From Chloroflexota bacterium (lineage in GTDB: Bacteria > Chloroflexota > Chloroflexia > Thermomicrobiales > UBA6265), in assembly GCA_023415845.1 (NCBI GenBank), contig JAEZJB010000128.1, positions 1-7,069 of the forward strand: DNA of 7,069 bases. Direction: 5' to 3'. The notes below the pieces were generated by a model. It searched no databases. It saw only the letters and a list, made by a program, of their open reading frames with translations, and was not told the origin of the DNA. A program made the position numbers and the translations under genes. Shown piece after piece: positions 1 to 5,543 of the stretch (positions within the stretch are counted from its first letter, which is position 1; every line of letters begins with the position of its first letter).

Positions 1-1
1 C

Positions 2-85
2 GCCGCCTCTGATGACGTTCGCAACACCTGGCTGGAAGATGTCGTCCGCCGGGTCGACCGCCTATTTCCACCGAAACGCGATTGA
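2..85 (+). CDS. 3' end of an unidentified gene (C-terminal 27 residues)
   Basis: An open frame runs in from the left edge and ends at a TGA at 83-85. Its last residues include NTWLEDVVRRVDRLFPPKRD, a charged, probably helical tail. The frame is short, so the only supports are that it is open from the edge, has sensible amino-acid composition, and is followed by a hairpin at 103-130. It converges on the hydrolase gene. I do not recognise the family, and the frame could be chance. Confidence 0.45.
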   Translation, partial: AASDDVRNTWLEDVVRRVDRLFPPKRD

Positions 86-102
86 CCGCCTGAGATCTCA
101 CG

Positions 103-130
103 TCAGCCAGCCGTGTGGCTGCCTGGCTGA
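103..130 (+). terminator. Hairpin after the left-edge gene, terminator-like but without a T-tract
   Basis: TCAGCCAG (103-110) pairs perfectly with CTGGCTGA (123-130), giving an 8-bp stem around a 12-nt loop that can itself form AGCC/GGCT pairs. It lies 17 bp after the stop of the left-edge gene, in the convergent intergenic region. No run of T follows on the plus strand, so intrinsic termination is only a possibility. The rest of 131-314 shows nothing I can name. Confidence 0.35.
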
Positions 131-314
131 TGACGGTCACTCCGACCAAAGCACTCGCCTCCACTCGGCACGCTAGGTCACGCCGCCTCGAGTATGCCGC
201 TGTCTCCGCTCAGTCTTCCCTGAACCCTTGCCTGGTGCCTCTCGAACCCTCCGACCAGCGAAGTGCATCGGGTCAGGAGCTGGTCCCTTTCCCCTGCTCA
301 CTGATCTACTGCCG

Positions 315-1151
315 CTATCGCTCTCTCGAGGTCTCCCCAACCAGCCTGGCGAGGATGGCAGCAAATGCATCGGGGTTGTCTTCGAACATCTGGTGGCCGG
401 CGTCATATACGACATATCCCGTCAGGCCAGCACAAGGCTGGGGTGCCGACCCCCTGTCGCCGGAGCGTTCACCGGAGATGAAGGCGACAGGCATCGGTAA
501 GGCTCCGATCATTTCCCGGAACGTTGGCGTCCGTGGCGCCAGCAGCGAGCTGGAGAGGCGATGCAGGGTCGTGGGATCCGTCTCCCTCAATGTCAGCAGC
601 CATCTGGCTGCGGCGTGATTTCCCTGCCGTGCCAGCCGTTCGGTCGCCTGCACCAGATTCCGGAATCCAGTGCTGACGAAGGCGCTCTCCGCTTGCCGGG
701 CGATGGCGGCACTGGTCGCGCCCACCCCCGGATCGAGATTGGGTTCGGCCACCACCAGGTGACGGATCAGGTCCGGCCTGCGCTGGGCTGCCGCAATCGC
801 AACCGATCCCCCCATCGAGTGGCCAAACAGCACCACCGGTGAAAGGTCCAGCCTGGTGATCGTGGCCAGCACGATATCCGCCACCTCTTCGATCGTGGCG
901 TTCCAGTCCTCCGGAGCAGGGGAGTGACCTGATCCCGGAAGGTCGATCAACACGGAGGGCCAGCCATCCAAGGCCGGATGGAGACTGATCTCCCGGAATG
1001 TAGTGGTCGAGGCATTCCCGAGCCCGTGGACCCAGACAATCGTTAGCCCGGTCGCAAAATTAGCGTCCGACTCGTGGCTCCCCACGGCGATGTCGAAATC
1101 CGTCCCGTTCACCTCAATCTGAACGTGTCGGATCGAAAGCGGCAAGGTCAT
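315..1151 (-). CDS. Alpha/beta hydrolase
   Basis: A 278-residue serine hydrolase of the alpha/beta fold; the substrate cannot be told from sequence. Seen: the oxyanion-hole segment WVHGLGN (residues 40-46), strand and turn LIDLPGSGHS (68-77), the nucleophile elbow GHSMGG with Ser112, and the late catalytic histidine in DAGHQMFE (His253). The acid is either Glu136 in VVAEPNLDPG, after strand 6, or an acidic residue in ISGERSGD, after strand 7. There is no signal peptide, so it is probably cytoplasmic. The ATG at 1151 is preferred: GAGGG lies 7 nt upstream and the protein begins just before the first beta strand. A longer frame begins at a TTG at 1212-1214, but that codon is the loop of the 21-bp hairpin between this gene and the next. 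It lies on the same strand as the large peptidase gene, 104 bp downstream of it, and converges on the left-edge gene. No clear promoter of its own is visible. Confidence 0.9.
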   Translation of the reverse strand: MTLPLSIRHVQIEVNGTDFDIAVGSHESDANFATGLTIVWVHGLGNASTTTFREISLHPALDGWPSVLIDLPGSGHSPAPEDWNATIEEVADIVLATITRLDLSPVVLFGHSMGGSVAIAAAQRRPDLIRHLVVAEPNLDPGVGATSAAIARQAESAFVSTGFRNLVQATERLARQGNHAAARWLLTLRETDPTTLHRLSSSLLAPRTPTFREMIGALPMPVAFISGERSGDRGSAPQPCAGLTGYVVYDAGHQMFEDNPDAFAAILARLVGETSRER

Positions 1152-1190
1152 CTCCAATCCCTCACTCCCCGGACGAGCGAAGCTGACCGG

Positions 1191-1235
1191 AAACGGAGAG
1201 AGGAGGAAGGGCAACCCTTCCTCCTCTCTCCGTTT
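1191..1235 (-). terminator. Perfect 21-bp inverted repeat, likely terminator of the NlpC/P60 gene
   Basis: The arms 1191-1211 and 1215-1235 are perfectly complementary over 21 bp, with a 3-nt loop (CAA on plus, TTG on minus). One arm is all purine apart from one C, the other all pyrimidine apart from one G, and AAA/TTT flank the base. It begins 21 nt after the stop codon at 1256, where a terminator would sit. The T run is only three bases, so it may terminate weakly, act in both directions, or protect the mRNA 3' end. Confidence 0.75.
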
Positions 1236-1255
1236 GTCCGCGAAATCCGAACGTC

Positions 1256-1627
1256 TTAGCCGAGTCGTACCGCACCGTACCAGCGCGATCCGTAGTAGCT
1301 GGAGTTCAGGTCGCTGACGCGAACCCCGGTGTTCTCGTTCTCGGCGTGAACGAACTGGTTGTTGCCGATGTAGATACCGACGTGCGAGAGGCCAGCCTTG
1401 TAGGTGTTCTGGAAGAAGACCAGGTCACCCGGCTGCAGGGCGGAGCGGCTCACTGCCGGACCCGCGGAAACCTGCGTCCACAAGCCGTAGCCGATGCTCT
1501 TGCCCAACACGTTCTGGATCACCCAGGACGTGAAGCCGGAGCAGTCGAAGGAGGACGGTCCATGCGTCGCCCACACGTACGGGTACCCGACATAGCGCAT
1601 CGCGTAGTTGACGATCGCACTGCCCGT
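1256..1627 (-). other. NlpC/P60 catalytic domain
   Basis: The region encodes residues 1006-1128 of the secreted protein. It starts with a helix (IVNYAMRYVGYPYVWATHGP) of the kind that precedes the nucleophile in this family. Then come FDCSGF with Cys1034, LQPGDLVFF, SHVGIYIG with His1087, and FVHAENE with His1099. All conserved elements are present and in the usual order, so the enzyme is expected to be active. The domain ends the protein, with no wall anchor after it. Confidence 0.93.
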
Positions 1628-4600
1628 TCCCGAACCCCCACCATTGGTCGGCGGCGGTGTCGGGTCCGGCTCGTTACCGGAACCACCACGCTCGCTCAGC
1701 GCCTCAGAAGTCTTGCTGAGCAGGTCGGTAGACATGAAGCCCTTGAGACCGTCGTAGTTGACCGGGTAGAAGCCATTGGTCGCGTTGCCCGTGATGAGCA
1801 GCACTTCACCAGCATCCACCACGACCACCACGTTGGCGCTCATCGACGCCTGGTAGCGCATGTTGGCTCGCACGCTGACCTTGCCATGGTCGCCGTTGGT
1901 CATGCCCGAGCCACTGCCCGGATTCGGGGTCGCGGTCTGGGTCGGTGCCTGAGTCGGCGTCTTGGTCGGGGTCACGGTTGGCGTCGTGCCAGACCCACCA
2001 CTCGATGCCTTCAGGAACTCGCTGGCCATGAAGCCGTTCTGGCCACCGCAGACCACTGGCGTCCAGCCGTTGCTCGACGTGCCGCGGGTCGTCACCGTCG
2101 TGCCATCGGCAACCGACGTGATCACCGAGGCCGAGGTGCTGGCGGCCGAGCGGCAGCGCAGGCTGTCGCCACCCGCATTCACCACCGCCGTACCCGTAGT
2201 GCCGGTTCCACCGCCTGGGGCAGGAGTTGGCGTGCCACTTCCGCCGCTGTTGCCAGGGTCGGTTGTTGCGGTGACGTAGGTTGCCGAAACGTAACCCGAC
2301 TTGCCGCCGCAGGTGACTGGAATCCAGCCATTGCTGGCTGCGCCGCGAGTTGCGACGGTCGAGCCGAACGGAATCGCCGTCACCACCATGCCCGACATGC
2401 TGGCGGCCGATCGACAGTTGAGCGAAGCGCCCCCTGTCCCGGTCACCTTGACGTACGCGCCGGTCGTGCCCGATCCACCGCCAGGAGTCGTGGTCGCCGT
2501 CGGAGTCGGCGTGATCGAACCCGTGCCACCACCAGTGGTGAATTCAGCCGAGACGAAGCCGTTCTGGCCAGCGCAAACCACCGGCAACCAGCCATTGCTG
2601 GCTGCGCCGCGAGTGGTCAGCACCGTACCGTCCGGCAGCGAGGTAATGATCGCGCCGCTGGTGCTGGCCGAGGTGCGGCAGCGCAGGCTGGAACCAGTAC
2701 CCGACACCGTCGCGGTACCCGTCTGTCCCCCTGTGCCACCCGGTGCCGGTGTGCCGGTGCCGCCTCCAGGCGCCTGGTTCGTCACTTCGACGTAGGAGAT
2801 CGAAACGAAACCGTTCTTGCCGTTACAAACCACCGGTGCCCAGCCGTTGGTGGAAGCACCGCGCGAGGTCAGCACCGTGCCCTGCGCCACCGTGGCCACC
2901 ACGCCGAAGCTGGTGCCGGCGCCGGCTCGGCAGTTGAGGGACATGCCGCCCGTGCCAACCACGATCACCGAGGACGCGCTGGCCGGAATTTCATCACCGG
3001 CGCCGCCCGCGAACAGGTAGTTGACGTCACCGTAGCCCAACTGGTTACCGCATCCGATCGCCAGGTAGCCGTTGACCGGCTCGGCGTACACGAACACCGT
3101 CGTGCCTTCGGCCAGGGTAGTGATGGTGGCTGACGAGGCGTCCGGGGCCACGCGGCAGCGAATGCCTTCGCCGTTGGTGCCGGTCACCGTCGCATCACCG
3201 ATCGGCTCGCCAAGCGTCGACCCAGGGGTTTCGGTCGCTTCTTCAGTGACCTCTTCCGTTACCGTCTCTTCGACGACGGGAGTCTCGGTCGTGACCTCAT
3301 CAGTCGGCTCTTCGACAACGGCGGTTTCAACCGGAGTGCCAGCCGCCTCGTCGGTCGCTTCTTCCGTCACGACCTCTTCAGTCGCAACGTCTTCAGTCGC
3401 AACGTCTTCGGTCGCCACAGCCTCGGTGGCCGTGTCCTCTGCCGGAGTCGCGTCCGTCGTCACCTCGTCCGTCGCCTGAGCGGTTTCTTCGGTCGCGACC
3501 TCGTCCGTCGCAGCGTCATCAGAAACGACCTCTTCAGTCGCTTCTTCAGTGACAACCTCTTCGGTGACAACGTCTTCCGTCACCGGTTCTTCGGTAACGG
3601 GTACCTCGGTAACGGGTTCTTCGGTAACTGGCTCCTCGACTACGACCTCTTCGGTCGCCGCCGGAACCTCAACCGAGGTGTACACCGTCGCGTAGGCAGT
3701 CTCACCAGCGCCGATCACCACTTCCTGGTTGTTCGACTCGAATGAGGTCGATACCAGGGTGTAGGTGCCAGCCGGGATGCCGAAGAATCCCGAGTTGCCA
3801 TTGTTCGGAATCGAGTCGTTGCTGTCGCAGGACTCTGCTATCCACTCACCACCAAGGTAGAGCGTGAAGCAGGCGCCCGGAACCGCGGCACCGCTCTGGT
3901 CGAGCACGGTCACGATCAGGTCACCAGCAACTGGTGCGTTCGGATCGACCGCTTCCTGCTCCACAACCTCTTCGGTTTCCACGACCTCTTCCGTCGCGGC
4001 CACCTGCTGGCTCTGCAGCGCGATGTAGTCGGCCTTCACGAAGCCGCCCACACCTTCACAGTTGATTGGCAGGAACTCGATGCCCTCTGCCCACACCGAC
4101 TGGCCAACGACTTCGACCGACTGCCCAATCCACAGGCGGGTGATGGTCGACGCCGAGGTCGCAGCATCAGTGCGGCAGGCCAACCCATCGCTCGGCAGTG
4201 GCGAGGCGCTGTTGTCTACAACAACACCGTAGTCAATCGGTTGTTTCCAGGGGATCGAAGAAGTGGAGGGAGATTGCGTTGCCGCAGCTTCGTCCGTAGT
4301 GGACGAGGAGGATGACGATGCCGAACCAAGCATGGAGGCATTGATATACCCCACGAGGTCCCAGACGCCTGCCTGATACCAGACCGAGCCGTCTGCTGCC
4401 GTGAACGGTCCGTCCACGATGTAAACCTCGGTCCCATCCGGAACCTGGCCAAGCGATTCGGCATTGGGGTCCGCATCAGCGCGGACATTGACACTTCCAC
4501 CACCGGCAGAAATCACGGCGGTGTCGCCGGCCGTAAAGCTGGCCTGGGCGAGTGTCACGAACGGACCCATCATCGAGAGTCCGAGGAGTGCCACCGCAAT

Positions 4601-4642
4601 GAGCAGCGTCGCGCGCTCGGCGCGCTTGAGGATTGCAGACAA
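1256..4642 (-). CDS. Secreted multi-SH3b NlpC/P60 peptidoglycan peptidase
   Basis: An exported protein of 1128 residues, predicted to bind the cell wall through SH3b repeats and cut peptide stems of peptidoglycan with a C-terminal NlpC/P60 domain. Domains in order: signal peptide 1-36 (KRAER, hydrophobic core, cleavage after TLAQA); SH3b 1 (about 37-106); SH3b 2 (137-209); prealbumin/SpaA-like domain (239-325); acidic Thr/Glu/Val spacer (326-473); SH3b 3-8 (481-976) joined by Pro/Thr/Gly linkers; NlpC/P60 (1006-1128). Catalytic residues: Cys1034 in SFDCSGF, His1087 in LSHVGIYIG and His1099 as the likely third. Start: the TTG at 4640-4642 has GGAGG 7 nt upstream and puts the signal peptide at the N-terminus. 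An in-frame extension to 4798 would bury it behind 52 residues without export features. The protein is longer than most NlpC/P60 enzymes because of the repeats and spacer. It has its own promoter candidate and a long leader. The family is certain; cleavage specificity is not. Confidence 0.95.
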   Translation of the reverse strand: MSAILKRAERATLLIAVALLGLSMMGPFVTLAQASFTAGDTAVISAGGGSVNVRADADPNAESLGQVPDGTEVYIVDGPFTAADGSVWYQAGVWDLVGYINASMLGSASSSSSSTTDEAAATQSPSTSSIPWKQPIDYGVVVDNSASPLPSDGLACRTDAATSASTITRLWIGQSVEVVGQSVWAEGIEFLPINCEGVGGFVKADYIALQSQQVAATEEVVETEEVVEQEAVDPNAPVAGDLIVTVLDQSGAAVPGACFTLYLGGEWIAESCDSNDSIPNNGNSGFFGIPAGTYTLVSTSFESNNQEVVIGAGETAYATVYTSVEVPAATEEVVVEEPVTEEPVTEVPVTEEPVTEDVVTEEVVTEEATEEVVSDDAATDEVATEETAQATDEVTTDATPAEDTATEAVATEDVATEDVATEEVVTEEATDEAAGTPVETAVVEEPTDEVTTETPVVEETVTEEVTEEATETPGSTLGEPIGDATVTGTNGEGIRCRVAPDASSATITTLAEGTTVFVYAEPVNGYLAIGCGNQLGYGDVNYLFAGGAGDEIPASASSVIVVGTGGMSLNCRAGAGTSFGVVATVAQGTVLTSRGASTNGWAPVVCNGKNGFVSISYVEVTNQAPGGGTGTPAPGGTGGQTGTATVSGTGSSLRCRTSASTSGAIITSLPDGTVLTTRGAASNGWLPVVCAGQNGFVSAEFTTGGGTGSITPTPTATTTPGGGSGTTGAYVKVTGTGGASLNCRSAASMSGMVVTAIPFGSTVATRGAASNGWIPVTCGGKSGYVSATYVTATTDPGNSGGSGTPTPAPGGGTGTTGTAVVNAGGDSLRCRSAASTSASVITSVADGTTVTTRGTSSNGWTPVVCGGQNGFMASEFLKASSGGSGTTPTVTPTKTPTQAPTQTATPNPGSGSGMTNGDHGKVSVRANMRYQASMSANVVVVVDAGEVLLITGNATNGFYPVNYDGLKGFMSTDLLSKTSEALSERGGSGNEPDPTPPPTNGGGSGTGSAIVNYAMRYVGYPYVWATHGPSSFDCSGFTSWVIQNVLGKSIGYGLWTQVSAGPAVSRSALQPGDLVFFQNTYKAGLSHVGIYIGNNQFVHAENENTGVRVSDLNSSYYGSRWYGAVRLG
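2012..3202 (-). repeat. Array of five Cys-paired SH3b repeats
   Basis: This segment encodes SH3b repeats 3 to 7. Each has a CR near its start (LRCR, LNCR or IRCR), and repeats 4-7 also share a T-x-RG-x-(S/T)NGW-x-PV-x-C core and a GFV/GYV/GFM end. The two Cys of each repeat are exactly 35 residues apart. Repeats 5 and 6 share an identical 27-bp DNA segment (2324-2350 and 2588-2614, 264 bp or 88 codons apart), evidence of duplication or gene conversion inside the gene. Linkers between repeats are rich in Gly, Thr and Pro and vary in length. Confidence 0.9.
3224..3667 (-). repeat. Low-complexity region encoding the acidic Thr/Glu/Val spacer
   Basis: It encodes about 148 residues built from degenerate 5-residue units such as VTEEP, VATED and VVTEE. 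At DNA level the repeats are 15-bp units; two are identical in tandem at 3376-3390 and 3391-3405. The product has no Lys, Arg or His, is strongly acidic and is probably extended. It likely separates the N-terminal domains from the SH3b array. Such repeats are prone to length change by slippage. Confidence 0.85.
3668..3928 (-). other. Prealbumin/SpaA-like (CNA-B type) domain
   Basis: It encodes residues 239-325. The pattern (LIVTVLDQSGAAVPGACFTLY, then a Cys-Asp loop, then GFFGIPAGTYTLVSTS) matches the carboxypeptidase-regulatory/SpaA-like beta sandwich often found in cell-surface proteins. It has two Cys (258 and 272) and no Lys at all, so the Lys-Asn isopeptide bond of many Gram-positive SpaA domains cannot form here. 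Its role is probably structural. Confidence 0.7.
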
Positions 4643-4649
4643 TCCCTTC

Positions 4650-4654
4650 CCTCC
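4650..4654 (-). promoter_or_regulatory. Ribosome binding site deciding the TTG start
   Basis: GGAGG on the minus strand lies 7 nt upstream of the TTG at 4640-4642. No other start codon between 4798 and the signal peptide combines a site like this with an export signal right after it. A 7-bp hairpin (4668-4689) ends 13 nt upstream, close enough to influence ribosome access if the leader refolds. Confidence 0.8.
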
Positions 4655-4667
4655 AGGTGATGTCCAA

Positions 4668-4689
4668 TGGTTGAACAGCCCGTCAACCA
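4668..4689 (-). other. 7-bp hairpin upstream of the ribosome binding site
   Basis: TGGTTGA and TCAACCA pair perfectly around an 8-nt loop. This is the last stem of the leader before the ribosome binding site. There is no T-run after it, so it is not an intrinsic terminator. It could be an expression-platform stem, or simply part of the leader fold. Confidence 0.45.
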
Positions 4690-4734
4690 GATCGCAGAGT
4701 CCGGGAAACGATGCGCGAACACCGCTCCAGCCAC

Positions 4735-4790
4735 GGTTGCCACGTCCGCTAGCCAACGGAGGAAGTGCGGGTCTCCCACTTCCGGCAACC
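4735..4790 (-). ncRNA. Compact three-way-junction RNA element in the leader
   Basis: On the minus strand GGTTGCC (4790-4784) pairs with GGCAACC (4741-4735). The 42 nt between them hold two further helices: GGAAGT/ACTTCC (4783-4778 with 4766-4761), continued past a 2-nt bulge by GGG/CCC with an AGA loop, and TCCG/CGGA (4760-4757 with 4748-4745). The helices abut without unpaired bases at two junction strands and have three unpaired bases at the third. Such complete packing is unlikely by chance, although the segment could still be coincidental in GC-rich DNA. Confidence 0.5.
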
Positions 4791-4928
4791 CCGAACAAGG
4801 GCGAAGGCCATCCCCTCCGCTCGTCCCGACGGCCGGGACGCCACGATCAATCGATCGCAAATCCATCCGGGTCACTCGACCCGGTGGTGATGTTGTCGTC
4901 CTCTGCCGGGCGGGGCCGGCAACAGGCA

Positions 4929-5057
4929 GGGGCAGGATTCAGGACACATGTGGCACACGGCTCTCATCACAGGTCATGCCGCAGCAAGCTGCCGCATCAC
5001 CCGTGCCAGGGCTCTTCGTGTGTTGGGTCCCACCGAGATTCTGTCTCCTGCTACCCC
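4929..5057 (-). ncRNA. Closed 129-nt leader domain, possible riboswitch-like fold
   Basis: The ends pair: GGGG-(UAG)-CAGGA at 5057-5046 with UCCUG-CCCC at 4937-4929. Inside are a hairpin GAGA/UCUC (5035-5047), then GGUGGGACCCA, GGGUGAUGC, the hairpin 4976-4997 and GACC. The order of hairpin, GGGACCCA, GGGUGA, hairpin and ACC loosely recalls the c-di-AMP (ydaO) riboswitch, a class found upstream of cell-wall hydrolases. The strongly conserved CCCGUCAGCUAACC segment of that class is missing, so I leave the domain unassigned. Confidence 0.35.
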
Positions 5058-5134
5058 GAAACATCACCCATCACGCAACTCGCCCACCATACCGAGCGCC
5101 ATGCAGATCAGGGGTGTTTCCCCAGGACAAGCTG

Positions 5135-5163
5135 AACGTAACAAAGCCGTTTTTAGGTGTCAA
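5135..5163 (-). promoter_or_regulatory. Promoter of the NlpC/P60 gene
   Basis: On the minus strand a consensus -35 TTGACA (5163-5158) is followed, after exactly 17 bp, by TACGTT (5140-5135). A TGT immediately upstream of TACGTT gives an extended -10. The -10 hexamer itself matches consensus at only three positions, but the perfect -35, ideal spacing and TGn compensate. The predicted start is near 5128. No comparable promoter lies closer to the gene. Confidence 0.6.
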
Positions 5164-5177
5164 GCAATGGCGTCAGC

Positions 5178-5202
5178 GCCAATTGTGGCCAAATAACGCC
5201 AA
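5178..5202 (-). promoter_or_regulatory. Three GCCAA repeats in helical phase upstream of the -35
   Basis: GCCAA occurs at 5178-5182, 5188-5192 and 5198-5202, exactly 10 bp apart (TTGGC on the minus strand). The nearest copy is 15 bp upstream of the -35 box. Repeats one helical turn apart next to a promoter are typical of binding sites for a multimeric activator. The bases between copies are AT-rich in part. The regulator is unknown. Confidence 0.4.
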
Positions 5203-5412
5203 AATCCTCCGTTTGGGACAATCAGTCGCAGGTTCTTGCCACCCTCGCGACCCGTTCTTCGGCCCTCATGACCCCCTGTCCACGCTTCGAGGGTCGGAAC
5301 CAAAAAGGTATACGAATGGACCCGGAATCCTTGTGATGTAGCCAGTTTTGGTCGGGTCGGATGTGCCAGCGAGGCAAGCTTCGACGGGCGGTTGAGCTTT
5401 ACCAAACCTCGG

Positions 5413-5450
5413 GTTGCCGGTCACCCGCCCTCGTGTGACCTGAGGGCAAC
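5413..5450 (-). terminator. Nested hairpin downstream of the coiled-coil gene
   Basis: Two perfect 6-bp stems are stacked: GTTGCC/GGCAAC (5413-5418 with 5445-5450) outside and GGTCAC/GTGACC (5419-5424 with 5435-5440) inside. They are separated on one side by a 4-nt bulge and closed by a 10-nt loop. It lies about 94 nt after the stop of the coiled-coil gene, where its mRNA would end. No strong T-run follows, so termination here is uncertain. The remaining stretch 5203-5412 shows nothing I can name. Confidence 0.35.
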
Positions 5451-5468
5451 AGCAACGCCGCCCAGATA

Positions 5469-5482
5469 GTGCATGAATGCAC
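5469..5482. promoter_or_regulatory. 14-bp operator-like palindrome
   Basis: GTGCAT and ATGCAC are separated by two bases (GA), giving a symmetric site 62 bp downstream of the coiled-coil gene's stop. A 2-nt loop is too short for a good hairpin, so a dimeric protein site is the more natural reading. No promoter is visible right beside it, so its function is open. Confidence 0.25.
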
Positions 5483-5543
5483 GACACATGGACGGCGTAC
5501 GATCGCTGTGTTATGGCCGATTGCCGCGTTTGAGGACCGTTCC

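Larger units (their letters stand above)
4643..5128 (-). ncRNA. Long structured 5' leader of the NlpC/P60 gene (candidate riboregulator)
   Basis: If the promoter at 5135-5163 is used, transcription begins near 5128 and leaves about 485 nt before the TTG start. Read on the minus strand, this stretch holds a string of perfect stems. They are: a hairpin at 4976-4997 (9 of 10 bp, inner GCAG/CTGC closing a CUUG loop); a 5-nt-loop hairpin at 5035-5047; GCCGGs at 4904-4921; 7-bp hairpins at 4867-4884, 4822-4840 and 4668-4689; and a three-way junction at 4735-4790. No coding frame here has a convincing start or composition. It does not match a riboswitch class that I can confirm. Confidence 0.5.

Noticed and set aside
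115..618. 167-codon plus-strand frame at the left of the window
   Set aside because: Most of it lies antisense to the alpha/beta hydrolase, its composition is low-information, and its start sits in the arm of the hairpin at 103-130.
1346..3133. 595-codon open frame on the plus strand, opposite the NlpC/P60 gene
   Set aside because: Its product is Arg/His/Ala-rich without any domain, and the opposite strand has clear SH3b and NlpC/P60 motifs in one frame. It is a GC-driven antisense shadow.
4655..4690. TTGACG with 17-bp spacing as a promoter close to the TTG start
   Set aside because: The matching -10 would be ACATCA, a poor match, and the site falls within a hairpin; the promoter at 5135-5163 is much better.
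4643..4798. 52-residue N-terminal extension of the NlpC/P60 protein
   Set aside because: It would place the signal peptide internally, overlaps the three-way junction, and lacks a ribosome binding site as good as GGAGG before the TTG at 4642.
5020..5034. GGTGGGACC, resembling the T-box GGTGGNACC motif
   Set aside because: The following GCG and the rest of a T-box (specifier stem, terminator/antiterminator) are not seen, and the gene is not an aminoacyl-tRNA synthetase or amino-acid gene.
5160..5405. 81-codon minus-strand frame in the intergenic region
   Set aside because: It runs through the promoter and the GCCAA repeats, has no ribosome binding site I can see and no recognisable protein pattern.
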